In this document: one piece after another, positions 15,633 through 23,987 of the stretch | Layout of the letters: the number at the start of each line of letters is the position of its first letter | How positions within the stretch are numbered: the stretch's first letter is position 1 | Origin: Nocardioides seonyuensis | GTDB lineage: Bacteria > Actinomycetota > Actinomycetes > Propionibacteriales > Nocardioidaceae | Reading direction: 5' to 3' | NCBI RefSeq assembly: GCF_004683965.1 | Contig: NZ_CP038436.1 | Location: forward strand, 62,001 to 126,000 | DNA length: 64,000 nt | Notes under the pieces: generated by a model | Told to the model about the DNA's origin: nothing | The model's input: the letters and a program-made list of their open reading frames with translations, nothing else | Database searches by the model: none | Position numbers and translations under genes: made by a program

Positions 15633-16870
15633 CAGCCATCATCGAACCCGACAGGGGCCAGCTCGGCATCCTGCAGGCGATGCTGCACGGCAGCGTGGCC
15701 TTCACGACGATGGATGAGCTCAACGCACACCTCCAGGTGACTCCCCACGAGTTCGCGGTCGTCATCGGGCCCTCCGTGTCGTCCGGCGACGCCGTGGACC
15801 TCGCCCAGTGGGCGCGGATCCAACGCCCCGACCTGGGCGTGATCCTGCTGCGCAACACCGTGGGCAGCGACGACCTCGCCATGGCCCTGCGCAGCGGCAT
15901 GCGGGAGGTCGTCGGCGCGAAGGACCTGGCTGGTGTCACGACGGCCGTCGCCCGCGTGCGCAGCGTGGCGAGCGCGATCGGTCAGACCCTCATGAGCGAG
16001 GCCCAGGCCGCGGCTGACGCGGTGAAGGCCCAGCTGGCCGACGAAGCAGCGGCAGCGCGCGCCGCGGCCGAGGCCCCGAACGGCAAGCTCTTCACGGTCT
16101 TCTCCACCAAGGGTGGTGTGGGAAAGAGCCTGGTCGCCACCAACGTGGCCGTCAGCATTGCCGACGCAGGTCAGTCCGTGTGTCTCGTGGACCTCGACAT
16201 CAACAGCGGCGACGTCGCCATCATGCTCCAGCTGAGTCCGAGCAGGACGATCACGGACCTGGTCGGATTCAACGGCGTCATCGACGAGGGCGCGGTCGAG
16301 TCGATCCTCACGAAGTACTCCGACAATCTCTCGATCGTCGCCGCGCCGGTGCGCCTGGACTCACCGGACGAGGCCTCGGCCGATGACATCGGCAAGCTCC
16401 TGGACGCCTTGAAGTACCGCTTCGACGTCGTCGTCGTCGACACCTCCGGCGTCTTCGACGACGAGGCCCTCGCTGCGCTGGACCGGAGCGACACGATCAT
16501 CCTGGTGGGGACTCTCGACATCCCTGCGCTGAAGGGGCTCAAGGTCGCCACCAGCACCCTGGATCTGCTCAACTACCCACGTGAGACCTGGCGGTTCGTG
16601 CTCAACCGCAACGACGGCAAGGTCGGCCTCTCCGCCTCCGAGTACGAGTCCACGCTCGGCCTCAAGGCAGACGTGTCCATGGTGTCCAGCCACGAGGTCC
16701 TCGCCGCGGTGAACCGCGGGGAGCCTCTCGTCCGTGCCTACCCCAACCACCCCAACAGCAAGGCGATCAACGCCTTCTCCCGTTCCGTCGCGGGCACCTC
16801 GTCCGGCGCGGGAGACTCCGCCGCGGCCCGGAGGTCGTCCGGTTCCCGCCTTCGATTGAGGAAGTCCTGA
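15629..16870 (+). CDS. cpaE: CpaE/TadZ-like ParA-family ATPase, 413 aa
   Basis: Localisation ATPase of the Tad system. Residues 1-115 form a receiver-like domain without the usual acidic pocket, as in TadZ. An Ala-rich linker follows (about 122-150), then a MinD/ParA-like domain with deviant Walker A STKGGVGKS (159-167), switch I LVDLDINSGDVAIML, and VVVDTSGVFDDEAL. TadZ proteins place the pilus machine at the pole or membrane. The C-terminal 30 residues are Ser/Arg-rich. GTG 15629 overlaps the cpaB stop by 4 bp. tadA follows after one base. Confidence 0.9.
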   Translation: MTAIIEPDRGQLGILQAMLHGSVAFTTMDELNAHLQVTPHEFAVVIGPSVSSGDAVDLAQWARIQRPDLGVILLRNTVGSDDLAMALRSGMREVVGAKDLAGVTTAVARVRSVASAIGQTLMSEAQAAADAVKAQLADEAAAARAAAEAPNGKLFTVFSTKGGVGKSLVATNVAVSIADAGQSVCLVDLDINSGDVAIMLQLSPSRTITDLVGFNGVIDEGAVESILTKYSDNLSIVAAPVRLDSPDEASADDIGKLLDALKYRFDVVVVDTSGVFDDEALAALDRSDTIILVGTLDIPALKGLKVATSTLDLLNYPRETWRFVLNRNDGKVGLSASEYESTLGLKADVSMVSSHEVLAAVNRGEPLVRAYPNHPNSKAINAFSRSVAGTSSGAGDSAAARRSSGSRLRLRKS

Positions 16871-16871
16871 C

Positions 16872-18329
16872 GTGGGTCTCACTGACCGGCTCGCAGCCGC
16901 CCAACGACGTACCAACCCTGACGCCACCGGCCTGGAGCGTACGACGACGGAGGCACCAGCCACCGCGCCACCGGCCTCCGGCCCCGCCGAGACGCCCACC
17001 GCCACGCACGGCGTCGTCGGCAAGCGTGCCGCAGCCACCCCCGGCCGCGGTGACCTGTTCGCCGAGCTCAAGCGCATCGTGCACGCACGGCTCGTGGAGA
17101 GCCTGGGTCCCAAGCTCTACGACGCGCACATGACGCAGGGCGAGCTCGAGCAGCAGGTGCGGCTCACCCTGCAGACCGTGCTCGCCGACACCGACCAGCC
17201 GATGTCGTCGGCCGACAGGACCCGCATCTCCCAGGAGATCACCGACGACATCCTGGGCTACGGCCCCATCGAGCCCCTGCTGCGCGACCCCAGCCTCTCC
17301 GAGGTCATGGTCAACGCCTACGACAGCATCTACATCGAGCGCTCCGGCAAGCTCGTGAAGACTGACACGGCCTTCACCGACGAGGCCCACCTGCGACGCA
17401 CGATCGACAAGATCGTCAGCAAGATCGGCCGACGCGTCGACGAGACGAGCCCGATGGTCGACGCACGACTGCCCGACGGCAGCCGTGTCAACGCGATCAT
17501 CCCCCCGCTCGCCCTGGACGGCTCGAAGCTCACCATCCGCAAGTTCTCCGAGGATCCCTACACGGTCGAGGACCTGATCTCCTTCGGCTCCCTGACGCGA
17601 GCATCTGCCGACCTGCTCCGGGCGTGTGTAAAGGGCCGTCTCAACATCCTCGTCTCGGGCGGAACCGGTGCCGGCAAGACCACGACCCTGAACGTGCTGT
17701 CCTCCTTCATCCCGGAGGACGAGCGCATCGTCACGATCGAGGACGCAGCCGAGCTCCGACTGATCCAGGACCACGTCCTGCGCCTGGAGTCCCGCCCGGC
17801 CAACATCGAGGGCAAGGGCGCCGTCACCATCCGCGACCTCGTCAAGAACTCGCTCCGTATGCGACCCGACCGCGTCGTCGTCGGTGAGATCCGCGATGCC
17901 GCTGCGCTCGACATGCTCCAGGCGATGAACACCGGTCACGACGGCTCCATCTCTACGCTCCACGCCAACACGCCGCGAGACGCACTCTCCCGCCTCGAGA
18001 CGATGGTCCTGATGGCAGGCATGGACCTGCCGGTGCGAGCCATCCGTGAGCAGGTTGCGAGCGCCGTGGACCTCATCATCCAGCAGACGCGTCTCAAGGA
18101 CGGCACCCGTCGCATCACCGCCATCACCGAGATCGTCGGCATGGAGGGTGACATCATCACGACCCAGGACGTCTTCCTCTTCGACTACAGCGCCGGGATG
18201 GACGAGGACGGCAAGTTCAAGGGCGGGCTGAAGTCGATGGGTCTGCGCCCCCGGTTCCTGGACCGGCTCGCCGACCACGGCGTCAAGGTGGATCCGGCCA
18301 TCTTCGCCACAGGCGGAGCACTGCGATGA
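16872..18329 (+). CDS. tadA: TadA/CpaF-type pilus ATPase, 485 aa
   Basis: Secretion ATPase that powers Flp pilus assembly at the cytoplasmic face. Residues 1-60 are a Pro/Thr/Ala-rich variable region. The N-terminal domain (about 60-245) contains GYGPIEPLLRDPSLSEVMVN and SRVNAIIPPLALDG. The motor has Walker A GGTGAGKT (263-270), Asp-box IVTIEDAAELRL, Walker B RVVVGEIRDAAALDML, and the His-box GSISTLHAN. Near-textbook CpaF. GTG start one base after the cpaE stop. Its TGA overlaps the ATG of tadB (ATGA). Confidence 0.95.
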   Translation: MGLTDRLAAAQRRTNPDATGLERTTTEAPATAPPASGPAETPTATHGVVGKRAAATPGRGDLFAELKRIVHARLVESLGPKLYDAHMTQGELEQQVRLTLQTVLADTDQPMSSADRTRISQEITDDILGYGPIEPLLRDPSLSEVMVNAYDSIYIERSGKLVKTDTAFTDEAHLRRTIDKIVSKIGRRVDETSPMVDARLPDGSRVNAIIPPLALDGSKLTIRKFSEDPYTVEDLISFGSLTRASADLLRACVKGRLNILVSGGTGAGKTTTLNVLSSFIPEDERIVTIEDAAELRLIQDHVLRLESRPANIEGKGAVTIRDLVKNSLRMRPDRVVVGEIRDAAALDMLQAMNTGHDGSISTLHANTPRDALSRLETMVLMAGMDLPVRAIREQVASAVDLIIQQTRLKDGTRRITAITEIVGMEGDIITTQDVFLFDYSAGMDEDGKFKGGLKSMGLRPRFLDRLADHGVKVDPAIFATGGALR

Positions 18330-20224
18330 GCAGGCGGATCCGGCAAGGCCTCACCGTGCTGGCGCTCGCGCTGCCGGTCGCCCTCGGCATGGCCGCCCCG
18401 GCCGTGGCAGCCGACGAGATCGCGATCGACCACGTGGAGTCCAAGGGCGGCCGCGTGAGCCTGGTGCTCTCCACCGACGGGCTTCCTGCCGGTGCGACTG
18501 CCCAGCCCGATGACGTGACGGTCGACGTCGACGGCCGAACCGTCGACGCTGACGTCAAGGTCGTCAGTGCCGGCGACATCTCCCGGACGACCGTCCTCGT
18601 GCTGGACGCGAGCAACAGCATGAAGCAGGCGGGCAAGTTCGAGGCTGCCACCACTGCAGTCAACGCGTTCCTGGACGCTGCTCCCGCCGATGTCGAGATC
18701 GGCCTCGTGACCTTCGCCGGGCAGATCGCGGAGTCCATCGCGCCGACGACCGATCACGAGGTCCTGCGCTCCGCGCTCGCGGAGGTGACCCTCGCGAAGG
18801 GTACGAGCGTCTACGACGGGATCCTGGAGGGCGTCGGCGCCGCGGGAACCTCGGGCTCGCGCTCCGTCCTGGTGCTCTCGGACGGGGCCGACACCGGCAG
18901 CGACACCACGCTCGACGTGACCTCGGGCACTGCCCGGGACGCCGGGGTGGTGGTCGACGTCGTCTCGCTCGCGAGCACCAGCCGCGCCGACGAGCTGGCA
19001 AGCCTGGCCGAGCTCACCGGAGGGTCGGTCATCCCGGCCGACCCGGCCGCGCTGAGCTCGGTGTTCACCGATCGGGCCGATGCGCTGGCCCAGCAGCTGC
19101 TCGTGACCTTCGAGGCGCCGGCCGGGACCAGCGAAGAGGCGTCGATCGACGTCGCGGTGACCGCCGGCGACGCGACGTTCCACGACTCGGCATTCGTCAC
19201 GTTGACCGACGTCGCCGAGCTCCCAGCCGTCGTGGACTCCGGCAAGGCCCTGGTGGGCAAGCCGGTGATGCTGATCGGTGCGGTGGCCCTGGCGCTCGGC
19301 CTGGCCGGGTTGCTCGTGACGGCCCTGATGGGAGCCACCGACACCCGCTCGCAGTCGGCCCGGCGTCTGGACGACTACCTCGACGCAGGCGGCGCGCCGA
19401 CGCAGGGCAAGCGCAAGTCGCAGGAGAAGGCAGACCTCAAGGGATCGGCCGTGGCTCTCGCGGACCGCATGGTCACGACCGACCTCGAGACGCGGATCTC
19501 CATGCGGCTAGCGGGCGCTGGATCGGCGTTGACAGCATCCGAGTGGTTGCTGCTGCACGCGGCGATCGCGATCGGCGCTGCCTTCATCGGCTTCGTGCTG
19601 TACGGCGGCCCATTCGCGCTGTTCGCCCTGATCGGTGGCATCGTGCTGCCATGGATCTACCTCAAGCACCGTCATAGCCGTCGGCTCAACGCGTTCAACG
19701 GCCAGCTGGCAGAGACCCTCGGCCTGATGGCCGGCGGCCTCCAGGCAGGCCTCTCCTTCCCGCAGGCCGTCGACAGTGTCGTGCGTGAGGGCAACCAGCC
19801 CATGGCCGGCGAGCTGCGGCGCGCCCTGGTCGAGCAGCGGCTCGGCATCGACATCACCGACGCCCTCGACAGCGTCAGCAAGCGGATGGAGAGCGACGAC
19901 TTCGGATGGGTCGTCATGGCCATCCGGATCCAGCGAGAGGTCGGAGGCAACCTCGCCGAGATCCTGCATACCGTCGCGGACACCCTGCGTGAACGCGAAT
20001 ACCTTCGCCGACAGGTCAAGGCACTCAGCGCCGAGGGGAGGCTGTCCGGCTACATCCTCACCGGCCTGCCCATTCTCATCGCCGTCTACATGTACTTCAC
20101 CAACCGGGAGTACCTGAGCCTGCTCTACACCACCACCCCCGGCTACTTCCTGCTGGCGGGCTTCATCGGGCTGCTGAGCATGGGATCCTTCGCCATGGCC
20201 AAGCTCGCGAAAGTCGAGGTCTGA
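18326..20224 (+). CDS. tadB: VWA domain fused to TadB-type platform protein, 632 aa
   Basis: Two proteins in one. Residues 1-28 are a signal peptide or anchor. About 85-270 form an extracytoplasmic von Willebrand A domain with intact MIDAS DASNS (94-98), a Thr in KGTSVYDG, and Asp in LSDGADTGS. A membrane segment follows (about 312-335), then a cytoplasmic linker and the GspF/T2SSF inner-membrane platform (about 420-632), with GLMAGGLQAGLSFPQAV and REVGGNLAEILHTVADTL. An ordinary TadB is about 300 residues, so the VWA half is extra. It may bind a metal-dependent ligand or the pilus base outside the membrane. Overlaps tadA by 4 bp; tadC follows after 2 nt. Confidence 0.92.
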   Translation: MSRRIRQGLTVLALALPVALGMAAPAVAADEIAIDHVESKGGRVSLVLSTDGLPAGATAQPDDVTVDVDGRTVDADVKVVSAGDISRTTVLVLDASNSMKQAGKFEAATTAVNAFLDAAPADVEIGLVTFAGQIAESIAPTTDHEVLRSALAEVTLAKGTSVYDGILEGVGAAGTSGSRSVLVLSDGADTGSDTTLDVTSGTARDAGVVVDVVSLASTSRADELASLAELTGGSVIPADPAALSSVFTDRADALAQQLLVTFEAPAGTSEEASIDVAVTAGDATFHDSAFVTLTDVAELPAVVDSGKALVGKPVMLIGAVALALGLAGLLVTALMGATDTRSQSARRLDDYLDAGGAPTQGKRKSQEKADLKGSAVALADRMVTTDLETRISMRLAGAGSALTASEWLLLHAAIAIGAAFIGFVLYGGPFALFALIGGIVLPWIYLKHRHSRRLNAFNGQLAETLGLMAGGLQAGLSFPQAVDSVVREGNQPMAGELRRALVEQRLGIDITDALDSVSKRMESDDFGWVVMAIRIQREVGGNLAEILHTVADTLREREYLRRQVKALSAEGRLSGYILTGLPILIAVYMYFTNREYLSLLYTTTPGYFLLAGFIGLLSMGSFAMAKLAKVEV

Positions 20225-20226
20225 CC

Positions 20227-21159
20227 ATGTCCCCCATGTTGATGTTGGGAGCAGCACTGCTCTTCGCTGCCACCACGCTCGCACTTTCGGTCGTCGGAGT
20301 CGTCACCTCGGAGCGTCGAGGCGTGGCTCGTTCGGTCGCAGCCATCGCGGCACTCGACTCCGCGCCGGACGTGCTCAGGGCCGAGATCGAGCAGCCCTTC
20401 GCCGAGCGGGTCCTCGGCCCCCTGGGCGACCGACTCGTCGGACTGGGTCGGCGGCTCGCACGCGCAGACACCGGCACCAAGATCCAGCACCGGCTGGACA
20501 TCGCCGGCAACCCGCCCGCCTGGGACGTGAGCCGCATCATGGGGCTCAAGGTGCTGGGCCTCGGCGTATTCGGCCTGCTCGGCTTCCTCTACCTCCTCGG
20601 CACGAACATGCCCTTCTATCGGGTGGCCATCGCGACAGGGATCGCAGCGTCCATCGGCTACGTGCTTCCCAACATCCTGTTGACGAACGCCGGGCAGAAG
20701 CGCGAGAAGCTCATGCGCAACTCCCTGCCGGACGCACTGGACCTGCTGACGGTCTCGGTCGAAGCCGGACTGGGCTTCGATGCCGCCGTGGGTCGGGTCG
20801 CGAAGAACACCAACGGGCCGCTGTCCCAGGAGTTCGCGCGCCTGCTGCAGGAGATGCAGATCGGTGTGGGCCGAGCCGACGCCATGCGCGCGGTGGCCGC
20901 GCGCACGTCGCTGCCCGACCTCAAGTCCTTCTGCCTGGCCATGGTCCAGGCAGACACCCTGGGCATCCCGATCGGTCGCGTCCTGCGCGTCCAGAGCGGC
21001 GAGATGCGGACCAAGCGCCGCCAGCGTGCCGAGGAGAAGGCCCAGCAGGTGCCTGTGCGCATCATGATCCCGCTCGTGCTGTTCATCCTCCCGGCGCTCT
21101 TCATCATCATCCTGGGGCCGGCCGGCATCCAGATGGTCGAGACCTTCTCCCAGCAGTAG
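20227..21159 (+). CDS. tadC: TadC-type platform protein, 310 aa
   Basis: Second inner-membrane platform subunit of the Flp pilus. N-terminal membrane segment (1-25), a pair of segments near 115-160, the T2SSF domain with NSLPDALDLLTVSVEAGLGF and SLPDLKSFCLAMVQADTLG, and a last segment PLVLFILPALFIIILGPAG. Length is normal for TadC. Begins 2 nt after the tadB stop. The histidine kinase begins 3 nt after its own stop, so the regulator genes are part of the pilus operon. Confidence 0.93.
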   Translation: MSPMLMLGAALLFAATTLALSVVGVVTSERRGVARSVAAIAALDSAPDVLRAEIEQPFAERVLGPLGDRLVGLGRRLARADTGTKIQHRLDIAGNPPAWDVSRIMGLKVLGLGVFGLLGFLYLLGTNMPFYRVAIATGIAASIGYVLPNILLTNAGQKREKLMRNSLPDALDLLTVSVEAGLGFDAAVGRVAKNTNGPLSQEFARLLQEMQIGVGRADAMRAVAARTSLPDLKSFCLAMVQADTLGIPIGRVLRVQSGEMRTKRRQRAEEKAQQVPVRIMIPLVLFILPALFIIILGPAGIQMVETFSQQ

Positions 21160-21162
21160 CTG

Positions 21163-22758
21163 ATGGCCACACGGCGGTCCGTTGCCGTTGACCAGCAGGG
21201 ACTGGTCAACCCCAGCCTGCAGTGGTGGCGGGTGACGACAGCGGTCCGCGTCTTCACCCTCGCGCTCGCCACCGGCATCCTGATCAGCGACCGTGCGATC
21301 GGGGAAGCAGGCCCCCTGCTCGCCGCCATCGCCATCATCGCCGGTGTGAGCTCCGCCCTGGAGTGGGGACGTGCCGGTGTGGGGAAGCCGTGGATCCCCC
21401 TCGGCGAGGCGGCGTTGAGCGCGCTGATCCTCACCACGGCCGAATCACCTCCCGGCCTCTTCGCCTACCTGGTCGTCCCACCGGTGATCGCCGGTCTCAG
21501 GCATGGCATCGTGCGTACCGTCAACACCGCCTCCGTCGGCGCCCTGGCCGTGCTGGCCGCGCTCGCGGTGTCTCCTGACCCCGATCGCCTGGCGCGCCTC
21601 GGGGCCACCGCACCCTGGCTCCTGGCCGGCCTGGGAGCCGGCCTGCTCGCCAGCTGGCAATCCCGCTCCACCCGTGACCTCGACGAGCGCCTTGCGCCCT
21701 ACACTGCGGCCCACCAGCTCATGACCCAGCTCCACACCCTGGCTCGCAGTGGGGCCGTAGGCCTCGACAGCGCCATGGTGTCGGCAGAGCTGGGCACCGC
21801 CCTGCGCGACGCGACCGGGGCCAAGGACTCCTCGGTGTTCCACTACCGCCCTGACGGCGAGGTCACCATGACCTCGTCCCACGGAGCGGCCACGGGGGTC
21901 GAGGAGCAGGCGACGGAGGTCGATCGTGGCGGCTTCCAGCCAAGGGCCGGCAAGGTCGTCGTACCTCTCCGGGGCGCCGAGCGCCTGCACGGCGCCGTGG
22001 TGCTGGGAGGCGTGTCGCACTGGGACGACACGCTGAACGCGCGCGCCAAGGCCGTCGCCGACGAGTTCGCCCTGCGGCTCGACACCGCCGTCCTGTTCGA
22101 CGATGTTCGTTCCATGGCGATGTCGGAAGAGCGCAACCGCATCGCCCGTGAGATGCATGACGGCGTGGCGCAGGAGATCGTCGCCCTGGGCTACATCGTC
22201 GACGAGATCGAGTCCGTCTCCCCCGATCCTGAGACCCGCGCCCTGGCAGGTGGCCTGCGCGACGAGATCAGTCGGATCGTGACCGAGCTCCGCTACTCCA
22301 TCTTCGACCTGCGGCAGGCACTCGCGGACAGGCGACTTTCCGGCGCCCTCGCCGACTACGTGCGCGAGGTCAGCCAGGACACCGACCTGAGGGTCCACCT
22401 GGTTCTCGACGACAGCCGACCGCCCCTCGGGAGCAGGATCGAGAACGAGCTCCTCCGCATCGCGCAGGAGGCCATCGGCAACGTCCGTCGTCACGCACGA
22501 GCGACGAACCTGTGGGTGACCTACGTCTCCGACGACACCGAGCTGCGCCTCCAGGTGGACGACGACGGCGTCGGCAACGCCTCGGCCAAGGACCGTCACT
22601 GGGGACTCCAGACCATGCACGAACGAGCGACGAGCATCGGGGCCGACCTCACGGTCAGGCCGCGTCCGGGCGGCGGGACGACCGTCTGCCTGACCTCGCG
22701 CACAGGCACCGCAACCGAAAGGAGTGATCAGCATGAGCACGTCAGTCCTGCTGATTGA
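21163..22758 (+). CDS. Sensor histidine kinase of the pilus locus, 531 aa
   Basis: NarL-class kinase. Residues 25-165 hold about six membrane segments; about 185-315 form a GAF-like cytoplasmic sensor domain. RNRIAREMHDGVAQEIVAL follows, with phospho-acceptor H332, and an ATPase domain with N-box AQEAIGNVRRHA and G-box VDDDGVGN. It is embedded in the tad operon (3 nt after tadC) and overlaps the regulator gene, so it probably controls pilus genes. The 3' end runs 26 bp into the response-regulator gene in another frame. Signal sensed: unknown. Confidence 0.92.
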   Translation: MATRRSVAVDQQGLVNPSLQWWRVTTAVRVFTLALATGILISDRAIGEAGPLLAAIAIIAGVSSALEWGRAGVGKPWIPLGEAALSALILTTAESPPGLFAYLVVPPVIAGLRHGIVRTVNTASVGALAVLAALAVSPDPDRLARLGATAPWLLAGLGAGLLASWQSRSTRDLDERLAPYTAAHQLMTQLHTLARSGAVGLDSAMVSAELGTALRDATGAKDSSVFHYRPDGEVTMTSSHGAATGVEEQATEVDRGGFQPRAGKVVVPLRGAERLHGAVVLGGVSHWDDTLNARAKAVADEFALRLDTAVLFDDVRSMAMSEERNRIAREMHDGVAQEIVALGYIVDEIESVSPDPETRALAGGLRDEISRIVTELRYSIFDLRQALADRRLSGALADYVREVSQDTDLRVHLVLDDSRPPLGSRIENELLRIAQEAIGNVRRHARATNLWVTYVSDDTELRLQVDDDGVGNASAKDRHWGLQTMHERATSIGADLTVRPRPGGGTTVCLTSRTGTATERSDQHEHVSPAD

Positions 22759-23380
22759 CGATCACGAGCTGATCCGCCAAGGACTCGCCAGGGCCTTCGA
22801 ACGGGACGACGCCATGCACGTCGTCGGCCAGGCCGGGGGTGTGGCCGAGGGGGTGCGCCTGTACGAGGACCTGCAGCCCGACGTCGTCGTGACGGACCTG
22901 CAGCTTCCCGACGGCCACGGTCTCGACGTCGTGCGGGCCGTCCGCGCCTTGAGCGACAAGGTCGGGGTCGTGGTCCTCACGATGCATGCCGGTGACGAGC
23001 AGATCTTCGCCGCGATGGAGGCCGGCGCCTCCGGGTTCGTCGGCAAGGACAGCAAGGCGACCGAGGTGGTGAGCGCCGCCAAGCACGCGGCGGTGGCACC
23101 CCGCACGTTCCTCTGCTCGGGGCTCTCTGCCGCCATGATGCGTCGTGCGACCACTCCGGCCACACCGAAGCTCTCCACGCGCGAGGAAGAGGTGCTTCGC
23201 CTCCTGGCGGACGGCCTGGGCACGGGTGAGATCGCCGCCAAGCTGTTCATGAGCGAGTCGACCGCCAAGACCCACATCACCCACATCTACCAGAAGCTCG
23301 GTGCCGCAAACCGGGCCCAGGCACTGGTGACGGCGATGCGTGCTGGACTGCTCGACCATCTCTCTCCTGAGCGCTTCTGA
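22733..23380 (+). CDS. LuxR-family response regulator of the pilus locus, 215 aa
   Basis: Receiver with D9/D10, phospho-acceptor D55 (VVVTDLQLPDG) and K105 (GFVGKDS). LuxR-type helix-turn-helix at about residues 148-208 with LSTREEEVLRLLADGLGTG and TAKTHITHIYQKLG. ATG 22733 is chosen because AAAGGAG lies 8 nt upstream; the frame is open to a GTG at 22724. Cognate of the kinase it overlaps. It is the best candidate for binding the GATCGG-N9/10-CTAGTC motif upstream of tadE, cpaB, flp and the large surface protein, though that link is inferred from position only. Confidence 0.93.
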   Translation: MSTSVLLIDDHELIRQGLARAFERDDAMHVVGQAGGVAEGVRLYEDLQPDVVVTDLQLPDGHGLDVVRAVRALSDKVGVVVLTMHAGDEQIFAAMEAGASGFVGKDSKATEVVSAAKHAAVAPRTFLCSGLSAAMMRRATTPATPKLSTREEEVLRLLADGLGTGEIAAKLFMSESTAKTHITHIYQKLGAANRAQALVTAMRAGLLDHLSPERF

Positions 23381-23421
23381 CGGTGCAGGACCCGGCTTCG
23401 ATCGTCGCGGAAACGTGGTCC

Positions 23422-23443
23422 GATGGGTCGTGGCGGGCTAGTC
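23422..23443 (+). promoter_or_regulatory. Putative surface-regulon operator, copy 3 (flp)
   Basis: GATGGG (one mismatch to GATCGG; 23422-23427), 10-nt spacer, CTAGTC (23438-23443), 131 nt before the flp start. It is the weakest of the four copies in its flanks (ACAAGGG follows). Confidence 0.4.
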
Positions 23444-23574
23444 ACAAGGGACTACGCAGAGGCGGCCGATCACCCGATTCGACAGGCCTCGATTCCGGGC
23501 AAAGTATTCCTCGACGGGTCCTGATGGACTCGGACAACCGGACTCATCACCATCACAGAACCAAGGGGAATCCC

Positions 23575-23748
23575 ATGATCGAGAAGTTCATCACCCTCAT
23601 GCTCATCGGTCGCGACGAGGAGAAGGGCGCCACCGCCGTGGAGTACGGCCTGATGGTCGCGCTCATCGCCGTCGTCATCATCGGCGCCGTCACCGCGCTC
23701 GGTGGCAGCATCAACGCGATGTTCAACGCCGCCGCGGCCGCGATCTGA
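23575..23748 (+). CDS. flp: Flp-type major pilin, 57 aa
   Basis: Small Flp/Fap pilin. MIEKFITLMLIGRDEEKG is the leader. Cleavage is expected after G18, leaving ATAVEYGLMVALIAVVIIG with Glu at +5 and Tyr at +6, the Flp signature; the mature chain is about 39 residues. Start ATG 23575 has AAGGGGA 6 nt upstream; an in-frame ATG at 23524 would add a His-rich extension and has no ribosome site. The prepilin peptidase that should process it is not in the window. Followed by a strong hairpin, as expected for an abundant protein. Confidence 0.93.
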   Translation: MIEKFITLMLIGRDEEKGATAVEYGLMVALIAVVIIGAVTALGGSINAMFNAAAAAI

Positions 23749-23759
23749 CATCCCTCAGC

Positions 23760-23800
23760 TCAGGGTCGGCATCGTGCGCAACGCATGATGCCGACCCTGA
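23760..23800 (+). terminator. Hairpin between the two pilin genes (attenuator)
   Basis: A perfect 14-bp stem, TCAGGGTCGGCATC paired with GATGCCGACCCTGA, with a 13-nt loop, followed by ACTCTTTCC. It probably stops most transcripts after flp, lets some reach the second pilin, and protects the flp 3' end. Confidence 0.8.
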
Positions 23801-23825
23801 ACTCTTTCCCTGACAGGAGCAGCCG

Positions 23826-23987
23826 ATGGAGTCACCCTCGAGCCACCGCGACGAGCGGGGCGCGACCTCGGTCGAGTACGCCCTCATGATCGGCCTCATC
23901 ACAGTCGTCATCGTCGGAGCAGTGACTCTCTTCGGCATCGGCGTGCGGGACCTTTTCTTCATCCCCGCCGGCGTCCTCAACCCGTGA
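23826..23987 (+). CDS. Second Flp-like pilin, 53 aa
   Basis: Short gene with AGGAG about 6 nt before ATG 23826. The leader MESPSSHRDERG is followed by ATSVEYALMIGLITVVIVGA: Gly-Ala junction, Glu at +5, Tyr at +6, then the hydrophobic helix, as in Flp pilins. The C terminus (RDLFFIPAGVLNP) differs from the first pilin. Probably a minor pilin or tip/initiator subunit, made at lower level because of the hairpin upstream. Its last 11 bp overlap the convergent M48 peptidase gene. Confidence 0.85.
   Translation: MESPSSHRDERGATSVEYALMIGLITVVIVGAVTLFGIGVRDLFFIPAGVLNP

Noticed and set aside
23524..23574. His-rich 17-codon extension of the Flp pilin from an upstream ATG
   Set aside because: No ribosome site, whereas ATG 23575 has AAGGGGA; Flp leaders are short.
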